Assembly (NCBI GenBank): GCA_903813345.2
Contig: CAIIXF020000008.1
Coordinates: 28,584,005-28,648,004 of the forward strand
Source of the DNA: Owenia fusiformis
Lineage: Eukaryota > Annelida > Polychaeta > Sabellida > Oweniidae
Reading direction: 5' to 3'
DNA: 64,000 bases
Made by a program: the position numbers and the translations under genes. Of the stretch, positions 49,901 through 59,708 are shown one piece after another; within the stretch, counting starts at the first letter, position 1, and the number at the start of each line of letters is the position of its first letter. The notes beneath the pieces are model-generated. The model searched no databases. It saw nothing but the letters and a program-made list of their open reading frames with translations, and was not told the DNA's origin.

Positions 49901-50147
49901 TACTAGGCCAAGGCTGGGTGACCAAAGCAAAACAAAAAAATTGAAAAAAATAATTGAAAAAAATACATTTTTTTCATTTGATCGATTTATTCACGATCTT
50001 GTGGACAGTTACTGATCAAACCTCGTTACATAAAAGATAAATATACATTGTTTCAAAAAAATACATTTGGTTTACTCACTTTTTCCTCTCATAGCACTCA
50101 TCAACGATAGGAGGTACATCCTTTTTCAAGCGAACCATCGTCGCCAT
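37996..50147 (-). CDS. SPATA17: SPATA17, spermatogenesis-associated IQ-motif protein
   Basis: Family members bind calmodulin through IQ motifs and act in the sperm flagellum and in cilia or microtubule structures. Minus-strand exons in order: 50147-50080, 48493-48404, then one of 48024-47943 or 47289-47208, 46583-46533, 45916-45813, 45119-44964, 41589-41439, 40763-40615, 40207-40078, 38070-37996. Phases join throughout into 351 residues; human SPATA17 is about 360. Visible parts: start MATMVRLKK; first IQ motif IVRIQAWFRGQRVRAYIR; second IQ in the alternative exon; third IQ VQKIWRGYYTRK; a charged helix (AEQQEMIEQRKREMAEKK); the family signature HYLVSTEVIPGIYNSPF; then GPFRDAAEVQAQRYKPFQPSLRV and QFGHLPYGTNYFREE; stop after SQGQV. 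The first ATG overlaps a YY1-like AAAATGGCGAC. The gene is divergent from the 50466 gene across 318 bp. Confidence 0.94.
40708..41180 (-). repeat. Tandem array from the 3'-splice-site side of a SPATA17 exon
   Basis: Part of the exon at 40615-40763, its acceptor and about 75 bp of adjoining intron recur three more times upstream in the intron. Exon-derived segments start near 40844, 40981 and 41116, with a period of about 136 bp. The first extra copy keeps CCAG|GGCCCATTCC and an open frame that ends in intron sequence with TAA. The second has lost one G at the border. The third is diverged and has no acceptor. Confidence 0.9.
41838..42197 (-). CDS. Uncertain open frame of about 119 codons inside a SPATA17 intron
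   Basis: An open frame on the SPATA17 strand is preceded, a few bases before its first ATG, by a T-rich acceptor-like TTTTTTCTAG. It encodes mixed-composition sequence (for example NVVLAVKKMISKMNIDAQ) with scattered cysteines, and no transmembrane segment is evident. No family is recognised and no partner exon was found. It could be an exon of a nested gene or chance. Confidence 0.2.
   Translation of the reverse strand: MTADIFMPDCKQNIIHLMKNVMILKSNINNQTYDIISLENVVLAVKKMISKMNIDAQHLTNKYNKYYIFTINTKKPEVELNVCKCDLETKDMSGFDFQINYPLWNPCYKISCKVHRYLI
43440..44963 (-). repeat. Tandem array of about 127-bp units abutting a SPATA17 splice donor
   Basis: About twelve units (start points near 43451, 43578, 43706, 43831, 43959, 44087, 44214, 44341, 44468, 44594, 44719 and 44845) lie in the intron immediately downstream of the exon 45119-44964. 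Each unit includes GTACTGTACAGTACTG, CAAACAGATACAC, and a segment that in SPATA17 orientation reads CTCTCC-TTCTTACC-GTAAGTTCAA. That segment is the last bases of the exon plus its donor. Units near 43670-44050 keep GTAAGT; the others read ATAAGT. The array therefore grew from the exon/intron border. Confidence 0.92.
45664..45780. mobile_element. Near-perfect 117-bp foldback (MITE-like) in a SPATA17 intron
   Basis: CAGTTATGTCC at the left mirrors GGACATAACTG at the right. The arms pair through TCATTGAATATATGCCT and GGTCTGTC almost to the centre. There is no coding capacity. A direct repeat, ATAGACTATACTGA near 45440 and ATAGACTGTACTGA near 45800, brackets a larger segment around it. Confidence 0.85.
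46262..46434. mobile_element. GTAAAACCTGT-family element in a SPATA17 intron
   Basis: It starts TACTGTAAAACCTGTCTC and has the AGAGGTGTTCCGCTTAAAGAGG-like body cut by changes. It ends around TTTACAGGTTTCAC. It is diverged from the copies at 29683 and 53930. Confidence 0.55.
47208..47289 (-). CDS. SPATA17: SPATA17 alternative IQ exon 3b
   Basis: This 82-nt exon has a TTTTAG acceptor and GTGAGT donor, phase 2 to phase 0. It encodes (R)HLHKCAGFIQARWRGYLGR... and ends RICVQ, a textbook IQ core IQARWRGYLGR. About 15 of 28 residues match exon 3a. Splicing 3a to 3b would shift frame and hit a stop at the fourth codon of 3b. Confidence 0.8.
47943..48024 (-). CDS. SPATA17: SPATA17 alternative IQ exon 3a
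   Basis: This 82-nt exon has a TTTCAG acceptor and GTAAGT donor, entering in phase 2 and leaving in phase 0. It encodes (R)HLNYCASKMQARFRGFLGR... and ends LLVK. Its IQ core is MQARFRGFLGR, with Met in place of the usual Ile. It is homologous in sequence, length and phase to exon 3b. Confidence 0.8.
49468..49539 (-). mobile_element. tRNA-derived SINE head
   Basis: On the minus strand the segment reads as a tRNA-like promoter. An A box TGGCTGAATCGGTAGAG lies about 30 bases before a B box GGTCCTGGGTTCCATTCC. The acceptor stem does not close, so this is not a working tRNA gene. It sits in SPATA17 intron 1. Confidence 0.65.
49528..49745. repeat. Direct repeat of about 60 bp beside the SINE
   Basis: GGGCTAGCCACTACAG followed by AGAGAC...GCGACTTGCTAT(T)GAGGGTCATTA occurs at about 49537-49588 and again at about 49683-49742. 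It probably belongs to the SINE body or to a dimeric element. Confidence 0.6.
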
Positions 50148-50465
50148 TTTGAAACTTTTTGTTGTCAAGGTCTGACGTCATCAATTTGTATTTTGTGAAA
50201 AACAGGCACTTCCTCCAATTTAAAATGAATATAATTGAAATTCCAGTATCTGATGAACTTTTACTATGTTTCGCTTGTATCATTTATGATTAAAATACCT
50301 TAAATTAGCGTAAATAAAGAAAGGTCAATTTTGTGACCTTGACCCCATGACCCCTTGCCTAGCTACAACAAACACATGTAGGACAAGGAGCAATAAACTA
50401 CTCAAGTAGCTGATAAAATACTTTAATTTGATTTCTAAGTGGCGCAAGACTACAAATCTGTAACC
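50148..50465. promoter_or_regulatory. Shared bidirectional promoter of SPATA17 and the 50466 gene
   Basis: Only 318 bp separate the two divergent start codons. The interval holds a perfect CRE palindrome TGACGTCA at 50173-50180, close to the SPATA17 start. At 50322-50339 an inverted pair AGGTCA-6 bases-TGACCT is followed by TGACCCC/ATGACCCC half-sites. CREM acting on CRE palindromes is an established driver of spermatid genes, which fits SPATA17. Use of either site here is inference. Confidence 0.6.
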
Positions 50466-52913
50466 ATGTCGGTTTATATGCCACCTATTGACCGTAAGAA
50501 ACCAGTTGACAACAAATATGAGTAAGTAATTGAAGGGGATTGAATTGATTGAAGTTTAAAAAAGTTTGAAACTTTCAAAAAAATTAGAATTTTTGAAATT
50601 TTTGTTGATGGCTCTAATAAAATGATTTTTCTGTTTCAGACCAGACACTTTCCGAGTTATTAGCATGGATGCAGAATTAGACAATCGACCAGAGGTTGTA
50701 AGTCATTACATGAAATGTTTTGAAAAATCCCCATATATTGGCGGTCCAGTCGCAGAAACGCGACCCAGAGAAGATCATAGACTAAATAATCCTCACCCCA
50801 CAAGTTGTGGATTTTTGCGCTCAAATGTCAAACTTCTGATGGACCCGGTGTGTGATGTTCACACAATAACTACTCAACATGAACAGGACTCCTGGTGGCC
50901 ACACAGGGAATCACAATCAAAGCTCAAAGTGCCAGATCATACACTAGATACAACAGCCAGAAAAGACTTTCAATATCGTGGAGATGGAAAACCCCAAGCC
51001 TCAAAACATTGTAATCCTGAAAAGAATGCTGCTTTGGGTGGAGGTAAATACAAAATATATAGAAACAATGATTCCAGATTCTTGTTTCTCATTAGATAGT
51101 TTCTTTTATACATGTAGTTTAAGTCTTTACTTCACCTTCTTAACACTTGTGTTGGAAAGATGAAATACATGGGGGGGGGTACACAATCCTGAAGCAAATT
51201 CAATTTACTTGCATATACCATATAATATACGTACATATACATCAGACTAATTCATTAGATAATCAAAGCAATATTTTTAAAAATTCATTACCGAATTATC
51301 TTACCTAAATTCAACACGATTAAGATATCACTTATCTTCTATTTTCTTTTGATGTTAACACAATATGACCTTATCTTGAAAAGCAAACTTATATCTGTCG
51401 ATTTTCTGTCACCATTGTCTGTAAGCACCTTCAGATAGTCTCAAATCAGACACACAAAGTCCTTTGAGCCTGCATTATGGGCTTTCGGGCATCATACTTT
51501 AGTCTTGTAGGACTTTCTCAAGTAGGTTGCTTTGTCAGTCTTATCATACTTCAAATGGTGTTGATTTTAATATATGAACTGCATACACACTGTATAGACG
51601 GACAAACTTGCTAATATTGAAATATTGGACATACAACCACCCATTTGTCAGTGCTAGAATGAAAGAAGATCAATTTAATTTGTAGGAGTAATATTTCAAC
51701 TGATTAATCAGATGTTCATTTCGAGTATCTACACAGAATGCACAATGTTGATATTGAAGATGGACACATTTAAAACGAATCACAGACATTGGACATGCCA
51801 GCTTTCAGTCACTACAATATACATGTAGAATGAAATGAACTGCAACTTGACCTTTTTTAAACAAGTTAGCTAATTGGATGCAGTTTTGATATTGGGTATA
51901 TTTGTTACAGTTCCAGTCAATTTCATGAGAGAAAGGGATGGCAAACAGAGGTTTATCAAAGAAGGGATTTCCTATGAACACCAGTACAACAGCCGCCTGG
52001 ACCCTCAGTACCCCATTAGAGGAAAAGTAAGTTCATACATTTTTTATTTTTTTATATTTTTTTTTATTATGTCACCACCAGACATTGTTATAATCTCCAA
52101 TTGTTTGTGTACACTGTACAGTGTTTGGCATTCCATGGTTGGCATTTGGCAGTTGGCATTCGGTGTCTGTAACAAATGGCAGGTGATGTGGTGAAATTTT
52201 GCTTATTAATACACTTCATCCAATGAATAACAGCAGCATAAACAATCGAAAAATATTAAACCAATTTTGACTGAATGCAATTCAAGAGCAAGTATAAATA
52301 TGTAAGAATTAATTCCTAATTCATATATCATGTGTCTATAGTAATTATACCTATGGTTCAACATCTTTATTGATTGTAATTCTGTTGAGCGCATTATTCT
52401 ACTTTCAATGGCTTACCACAAATAATTGTTGACGGGAGCTACGTAATCAATATTATTATTGATTTCATATAAGTCATTAATTATCAAGTGACTTCAGTAA
52501 TTCAGAAACTGCCTTCAACTATTTTGTATATATGCGCGTAGCCAAGGGGGGGGGGGGGTGCGATGGGTGCGATCATGAGATGATATTTAAAAGTATTGAA
52601 TTTGAATAAATTTTACTTTAATTTTGTCCAAAGCTATTATTTGTATTTTATGATTTTTATGTTGCCCTTTGTGCACTTCGATGATGTTCTGAATTATTTT
52701 TTCCAGAGACATGGTAGTTTTGTGTGGAGTCAGATGTCTGAGGATAAAGTGAAAGATCTGCTTCATCACTATGGCAATGAGTACCTAAACAACAAAACAA
52801 ACAATGGAAATAAGAAATCTACGAAAACTTCTGCCTCCAGTGCTAGCCGATCCGTTACCCTCCCCTCTACTGCTCAATCTGGAGGTCAGGGTCTCCCTGA
52901 TGTTTCGAGTTAG
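50466..52913 (+). CDS. Four-exon gene for a 260-aa protein of unknown function, divergent from SPATA17
   Basis: Exons: 50466-50521, 50640-51043, 51911-52026, 52707-52913. All borders are AG/GT and phases join (2, 1, 0). It starts MSVYMPPIDRKKPVDNKYE and continues with ISMDAELDNRPEVVSHYMK, RPREDHRLNNPHPTSCGFLR and LLMDPVCDVHTITTQ. It then has SWWPHRESQ, a basic linker, NFMRERDGKQRFIKEGISYE, YPIRGKRHGSFVWSQ and a Ser/Thr-rich tail. There is no signal peptide, membrane segment or catalytic motif. The composition (proline turns, short aromatic motifs, no compact domain) resembles small axoneme-associated proteins, and the shared promoter with SPATA17 points the same way; both are inference. AATAAA at 52935 would give a very short 3' UTR. 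The gene model itself is strong; the function is unknown. Confidence 0.85.
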
Positions 52914-52934
52914 ATCAGAACATGCAGAGTAAAC

Positions 52935-52940
52935 AATAAA
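52935..52940 (+). terminator. Polyadenylation signal AATAAA of the 50466 gene
   Basis: The first AATAAA on the plus strand after the stop codon, 21 bases downstream. Confidence 0.5.
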
Positions 52941-53420
52941 GTACAGCAGATTTAATCATCAAATATTGGCTTAGTCGATCCAGACCATGCAGAGTTACAC
53001 AATTTTGGACAAAATCTTCATGCAGTTAATTAAATGCATGGTTAGGGAATTGAATATGACACACATATATCCGATTGTTTCCATAGCAATGATAGTAGTC
53101 TCAAACCATACCAGATGAAAATATTTCAGTCCTCCAGCTATTGTCAGTCTTGCATAAAGAACTTCATTAGGTTTTATTTTCCAAATTTGCCACATAATCA
53201 CAGGGGGAAGAAGATGATATGTTGCTGAAGAGGGTACATTCTTTATTCAAGATATATGTGATTGTAAATAATCATATCCATTTTACATAAAGCCAATAGA
53301 GCTATGAAGACTTAGCTTCGCTGACATATTTTGATAATACATTATGAAGTATTTCAATTGTTGTGCCTTGGGTGAAACTGTGTGTAACATGTGTGTTTAT
53401 ATATATGTTTTGTATGAATG

Positions 53421-53554
53421 CAGGCCCATAGCCAGGGGGTTCCGGGTGCGAGGCTCCCCTCCCCTAGGCCAAAAATTCCTCATAGTCATGTATCATGCAT
53501 GCCCCCCCCCCCTAGATCTACCAGTTACCTTGACAAAATCTGGCTACGGGCCTG
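53421..53554. mobile_element. 134-bp MITE with 5-bp target duplication
   Basis: The left end CAGGCCCATAGCCAG mirrors CTGGCTACGGGCCTG at the right. GAATG flanks both sides (53416-53420 and 53555-53559). The interior has C-rich runs. A related truncated piece (GCGTAGCCAAGGGGGG) lies at about 52535-52555. Confidence 0.8.
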
Positions 53555-53929
53555 GAATGTGTCTTTCATGTTATAATTATATAATAACTCAATCTTGGAA
53601 AGCATTTTTTATATTTTACATGCAGTATTGTTATATATTCAGGCTTTACAAATGGCTTAATTTAATATTGTAAATGATGTCTGTTTTATATGAGATGTTG
53701 CACTATTTAAGAAATTATAAGAAAAATACTCAATTTTATACACATCTAAATATACAATATTTTGTATCAATTTGCATATTCAAGACATTGCCAATTGATC
53801 TATTCAGCTGTAAGATAGATGGTTGCTGATTATTAACTATTATACTCAATTTAATTACTGTAAAATGTGATATTGGTAGCTTTTATATGTACCAGAATCT
53901 CAATACTTAAGTCTATAGCACAACTCGTA

Positions 53930-54077
53930 TACAGTAAAACCTGTAAAAAGGAACACCTCCATAAGTGAAATGCTTTTCAAAGTCCCACAACCTATTAACT
54001 CATTGTTAAATGGACCTCTATAAGTGGAACACTTTTAGATGTGCAAAATGTGCTTCACTTACACAGGTTTTATTGTA
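53930..54077. mobile_element. Complete short element of the TACAGTAAAACCTGT family
   Basis: TACAGTAAAACCTGT at the left and ACAGGTTTTATTGTA at the right form 15-bp inverted ends. The body contains GGAACACCTCCATAAGTG and a related, similarly oriented GGACCTCTATAAGTGGAAC. Confidence 0.75.
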
Positions 54078-54760
54078 GTTCAAAATTAGCTATTTCTGGA
54101 TTTATTTATATCCTAATACAAAATTTATAAGGGATATCATATCAGTCTTATTTCAACCTCTGGAGTTATTTTTTCTTTAGGCTCTTTCATCTTTGGGCTT
54201 ATTCATTGTGACCTTGACCCTTGAGTTGGTCACCTTGGATAAAGTTCTTGGTCTACTTGGAATTTTGTATTTTTAAACCTCAAATATTGAAATTCTAAAA
54301 CCAAATTCATTCTGCGGAGATTAAAAAATGAAATGACTTAGGTCAAAATTATAGATAATTGTTTTTTTTGGAGAGTTGTGCACTAGATTGATTTAAAGCA
54401 GTGTTTTGTCACGTTATAAATGTTTGTAATATGTGCTTTTATGCATCAATGAATTACCACATGAGATTACCTTTGGCTGGTTCTTCCCTTATCAAGAATC
54501 ACCAGGGCTTTGTGAGATTACCGTTTGATATTATTATTATATAGCTGAAATATACATGTATGTAGTAGACTCTTGAACTCTGTCTGATGCCCAGCATCAA
54601 AAAATCAGATACAGTATATATAGTTGTATTTATAGTTTAGTTTTAGCCATTCTATAGAGCTGTGCATTGTACTGAATGTGCATTTGTAAATATGAACATG
54701 TGCAATACTAGAGAAGATAAAGTGCTCAGATGCATTCAATAATTATATGTGTATTATGAT

Positions 54761-55328
54761 CCCGGGGGGTTCACTATATATAAACCTTGACGGGGATCCT
54801 CGGCGCATGTGGGGTACCTTTTTCAACGTTTGGTATGGCAATGGACCCATATTTTAGGATTTGATATGGGAATGCCCGGAAATTTCTGACTTCTGAGCTA
54901 TGGCAATGGTCGGACTTTTGCTCTTCTGGTATGAGAATGGTCGTTGTAGATACGTTACCTAACATTTGTGGTATGACATTGGTCCAGTAGTTCCAAATTT
55001 GTATGACATTGATCCTATATTTCATTTACTTTGAATTAAGGTTTGGCATTGGTCCCATATTTGGACATTTGGTATGGCATTGGTCCTACATTTTGACATT
55101 TGGTATGGCATTGGTCCCATGATTGGGTATTTGGTATGGCATTGGTCCTATATTTGGACATTTGGTATGGCATTGGTCCTATATTTGGACATTTGGTATG
55201 GCCTTTGGGCGTTATTTTGGTTGGTATGGGAACATATTGAAATTTGACAGATTGGTATGGGAACATTTTGATATTTGAGGCTTCAGCCTAGGACCCCCCG
55301 TCGTGTTTTATATACAGTGAACCCCGGG
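54761..55328. mobile_element. hAT-like non-autonomous element, 568 bp, with internal 31-bp minisatellite
   Basis: The ends are CCCGGGGGGTTCACTATATA and, inverted at the right, CCCGGGGTTCACTGTATATA. They are flanked by the identical 8-bp ATTATGAT at 54753-54760 and 55329-55336. From about 55040 to 55210 the interior is a tandem array of 31-bp units (TTTGGTATGGCATTGGTCC plus TATATTTGGACA). An 8-bp target duplication points to hAT (or another 8-bp superfamily). There is no transposase frame. Confidence 0.85.
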
Positions 55329-55769
55329 ATTATGATACTGTATACAGAAATTATAAAATGCATGACTCTTATGCAAGTAATTGGAATCACTATAGGTTGT
55401 AAAATAAAATTGTAAATAAATGTACATATACAATATAAATAATATATACAAAAATGTTTTGTTTGCTTGATGTTATCATGCCATCTCAGATTAAATCTCG
55501 GGAACTTCCATCCATCTCCCCACGTACTGGATCTGTAACTATCACAGGCATAGACAAAGTAGTAAGCCTATCCCACACACAGTAAGGCTATTGATCTGAA
55601 CACCAAGGGATCAAAAATGGCCATTCCTTACCCCATTTGATACAAATTGGACCGAGATCTACCCTGTTTTATGAATATAAACTTCAAAAATAAGTATATA
55701 TTACGGGACCTGAGAAAGTACATACACTGTCCATCACTGTAGGTTTGTTTCCCGGGGTTTGTCTATAGT

Positions 55770-55950
55770 CTAGTACAAAGTGAAAGTGAAAGTCCACGTG
55801 CGTTTGTTTACAGCAATTACGCATGCGCATATGCCGTGCCACCATTTTGTTGTGAATTTAGTTCTTTCTTTCTCATCGATTATTCTTGATTTGTGGTGGT
55901 TTCCTACATGCTACTCTCATGTTCAGAAGTGCAGTATATAGTTAAATAAG
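55770..55950 (+). promoter_or_regulatory. Candidate promoter and non-coding first exon of the BTB gene
   Basis: An E-box CACGTG (55795), an NRF1-like ACGCATGCGCAT (55819-55830) and a YY1-like CCACCATTTTG lie within 60 bases and are followed by AAG|GTATGT at 55951. The first plausible acceptor downstream on this strand that joins a coding exon is TTTCCAG before 61614. This is motif-based inference only. Confidence 0.3.
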
Positions 55951-56184
55951 GTATGTATGTATAAATGTATGTTTAGATGGGTATGCGCACATCGAAAGTG
56001 TTTAGAACGGAATATGAATGAAATAAACATTAATTTTTTTTCAATTTTTCACTTCTTTGAAGTTGATATTCATTTTAAAATTCAAACTGAGTGGTTGAGA
56101 GTGAAAACTTTGCTTTAGTCTCATCTTTTGATAAATCTGCAGAATCCCCCCTCCCTAAAATCCACCCTCCCTGGGTATTAAGGA

Positions 56185-58002
56185 CAGGGTGCATGTTGGG
56201 AAATTTTCTGCATTCCTCAATTGAGTCACATGTTATTTTTCAAACAAGAATAACTCCTTCCCCACATTGTCTACATCTTCCAAGTTTGCACAAAGAGTGC
56301 ACTTATGTGCCTAGAAAAGCCTTGTGAGAAGGTTTGTTTTGTAAAATGTATAAAAAATGAGAAAATTCAGTGAAAAAAATTTCTGAAAATTTTCTGATTT
56401 TTTTCACTGAATTTTCTTGTTTTTATTGTACCTAACAAAAGGTACGATATTGTAGTCAGCTTGTTATCGTACCTAACAAAAGGTACAATATTGTAGTCAG
56501 CTTGACAGGCGGGCGGCGGGCGGCGTCTCACTTTTCAGCTTGTCTACAGGTTTCCAGCAAAACCATTTGAGGGATTCATCTGAAATTTTCAGGGATGTTT
56601 CTACATATCAACATCAAGAACTGATTAGTTTTTGGGTATTCTGGGTAAATCTTAAGGTGGCCATTTTGGATTTCCCGTCCTAAAATCTTCACTTTCAAGA
56701 CTTGTCTACAGGTTTCCAGCCAAACCATTTGAGGGATTCATCTGAAATTTTCAGGGATGTTTCTACATATCAACGTCAAGAACTGATTAGTTTTTGGGCA
56801 TTCTGGGTAAATCTTAAGGTGGCCATTTTGGATTTTCCGTCCTAAAATCTTCACTTTCAAGACTTGTCTACAGGTTTCCAGCCAAACTATTTGAGGGATT
56901 CATCTGAAATTTTCAGGGATGTTTCTACATATCAACATCAAGAACTGATTAGTTTTTGGGCATTCTGGGTAAATCTTAAGGTGGCCATTTTGGATTTTCC
57001 GTCCTAAAATCTTCACTTTCAAGACTTGTCTACAGGTTTCCAGCCAAACCATTTGAGGGATTCATCTGAAATTTTCAGGGATGTTTCTACATATCAACGT
57101 CAAGAACTGATTAGTTTTTGGGCATTCTGGGTAAATTTTAAGGTGGCCATTTTGGATTTTCCGTCCTAAAATCTTCACTTTCAAGACTTGTCTACAGGTT
57201 TTCAGCCAAACCATTTGAGGGATTCATCTGAAATTTTCAGGGATGTTTCTACATATCAACGTCAAGAACTGATTAGTTTTTGGGTATTCTAGGTAGATTT
57301 TAAGGTGGCCATTTTGGATTTTCCGTCCTAAAATCTTTACTTTCAAGACTTGTCTACAGGTTTCCAGCCAAACCTTTTGAGGGATTCATCTGAAATTTTC
57401 AGGCATGTTTCTACAAAGCAACGTCAAGAACTGATTAGTTTTTGGGCATTCTGGTTAAATTTTAAGTTGGCCATATTGGATTTTCTGTCCTAAAATCTTC
57501 ACTTTTAAGACTTTTCTACAGATTTACAGCCAAACCATTTGAGGGATTCATCTGAAATTTTCAGGGATGTTTCTACATATCAACGTCAAGAACTGATTGG
57601 TTTTTGGGCATTCTAGGTAAATTTTAAGGTGGCCATTTTGGATTTTCCGTCCTCAAATCTTCACTTTCAAGACTTGTCTACAGGTTTCCAGCCAAACCGT
57701 TCAAATTTTTACATATTTTACACAGTGATAAGTTCTAGAGCTGATTAACTTTTCTGCGGCCATCTTGCTTTCTTGGTCAACAAGACCACAATGCTGTGTT
57801 TTAGGTACGATATTGTTCACGTCTGTGCCTTGTTTATACACTTTATCAAAACATCCTTCTCACAAGTCTTTTGTAGGCACATAAGTACACTCTTTGTGCA
57901 AAACTGGAAGATATAGACAATGTGGGGAAGGAGTGATTCTTATTTGAAAAATAACATGTGACTCAATTGAGGAATGCAGAAAATTTCCCATCATGCACCC
58001 TG
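56185..58002. mobile_element. Foldback transposon with about 170-bp inverted ends and an internal tandem array
   Basis: CAGGGTGCATGTTGGGAAAT at the left matches, inverted, ATTTCCCATCATGCACCCTG at the right. The arms stay alignable for roughly 170 bases (through TCACATGTTATTTTTCAAA and CTCCTTCCCCACATTGTC to GAGAAGG). Just inside the left arm, ACCTAACAAAAGGTACGATATTGTAGTCAGC is present twice. The middle is the 162-bp array listed next. No coding frame is seen. A TA-type target site is possible but unclear. Confidence 0.8.
56541..57710. repeat. 162-bp tandem array inside the foldback element, seven full units plus a partial
   Basis: GTCTACAGGTTTCCAGC recurs at 56542, 56704, 56866, 57028, 57190, 57352, 57514 (diverged) and 57676, always exactly 162 bases apart. 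The middle units are nearly identical. Copies near 57400-57520 are the most changed, and the last is a fragment that passes into unrelated sequence. Confidence 0.95.
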
Positions 58003-58010
58003 ACCTTTAG

Positions 58011-59708
58011 TGTCAGGCTTCCCTTTAGACTAGAATCTGAACACAAATTCTCAGTTTAAGTTCATATGGTGAAAATAATGAAATAATGAAATGTTACCGT
58101 GTGTCTACTTAGCAGTTTGTTCTATGTCATCCATCCTGCTAGGTTAGAATCTGAACACAAATTCTCTAGATAAGTTCATGTGGTGAAAATAACGAAATAA
58201 TGAAATGTTACCGTGTGTCTACTTAGCAGTTTGTTCTATGTCATCCATCCTGATGGCTGCGTTCCACAATGTAACCTAGCAGGATGGATGACATACAGTG
58301 GGGATCATAAAGAATTGCAAAAGCTATGAAAATTACATGCTGTCGCACATGTAATAAATTCCTACCTCAGTGTATTCAGTGCTCTATTTTCTCCATCTTA
58401 GTAAGTCCAAATATAGTGGAATTTGTGTCCCTAATGACAAATAAGAACTTCAAAAGTTGAAGTGGATATTCACATGTTATGCCGACTCTTCAAATATTGA
58501 GGTGATTTTGTCGCCAGATTGCGCCGGAACGGAGGATTGGCTCCCAGAATGCAACATGACACGTGCCAGCTTTCAAAATGCTGTTCCGCCATTTTGAAAC
58601 CTGTCATGAGTAAATACGGTTAACTGATGTTGCATTCTGGGAGTCAACCGTCCTTGGATAACAAACATGGCGATTCATGAAAACATTCATTTGATTTGGT
58701 AGGGATTTTATCCATTATTTGCAGGTATGAAGCTTTGGATTCATTTATTGTGCTACTTAAGTGAACGGGAATTATTTTTCTACCGCTTGGGAGAGTTTGA
58801 GACATGAAACTTTGAAATTAGCTCATTGTGACAACTTGTGAACGTTGAGTTTTATTTTTGTCCCCCACTTTAGAACAAAATGCTAAGTAGACACACGGTA
58901 ACATTTCATTATTTTGTTATTTTCACCACATGAACTTATCTAAAGAATTTGTGTTCAGATTCTACATTGTGGAACTTAGCCAAACACGACACTGAAGGCA
59001 GTATTCTGAGGTTATAAAATCTAAATCGTAAAAATTTCCCATTTCTTCTTCTTCTGCAGCCCTTTGGAGACTTCCGGAATTGAAAAAAGTAGCGAACGTT
59101 GCGATCTTTCAACTTTAGTTCGTTGTTTTTCACCACTTTATGTGTAGTGTTTTCATTTAGGAGGCGGTCTTATTTGAATGCATCATTTCAGGTCTTTATG
59201 AATCAATAGATCAATAAGCAGACTAAAAATACAATTTAGCAGTTTCTTTCATTGCGTACTGGGCCTGTTAGGCACGAAATACAATTTAGCAGTTTCGTTC
59301 GTTGCGTAATTGGGCCTTCTATAATCAGTAACAAATGCTCAGAAAACATTTTCCAAAATATTTACTTTCGTTTTCCTTGAAGACATGGTCGGGTGACACG
59401 TTATTGACACGTCATTAAGTCACATGATCGATACAGTAACTAGTCACGTGATCAGACACGTGTCAGTCATGTGAGCTTGCAAAATGGACGATCTAAATTT
59501 CCCAAAATTCTGCTAAGATGAACATCGACATGTTGTTGCCTTCATTGTCGTGTTTGGCTGCCTTCCACAATGTAACCTATCAGGATGGATGACATAGAAC
59601 AAACTGCTAAGTAGAGACACTAACATTTCATTATTTCGTTATTTTCATCATGTGAACTTATACCGAGAATTTGTGTTCAGATTTTAGGCTTCCCTTGGTA
59701 ATAAGAGT
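58011..59708. mobile_element. Composite foldback cluster
   Basis: A block of about 116 bp (AGAATCTGAACACAAATTCT to ATGTCATCCATCCTG) is present twice in tandem at 58029-58255. It recurs inverted at about 58862-58970 and again at about 59570-59688. Between them, CTCCCAGAATGCAACAT at 58542 mirrors ATGTTGCATTCTGGGAG at 58631. GTGTCAGGCTTCCCTT marks the left border, and GGCTTCCCTT followed by TGTCAGGCTTCCC the right. These look like nested foldback insertions without coding capacity. Confidence 0.65.

Noticed and set aside
55036-55266. Repetitive open frame (PYQMSKYGTNA-like)
   Set aside because: Translation of the 31-bp minisatellite inside the hAT-like element.
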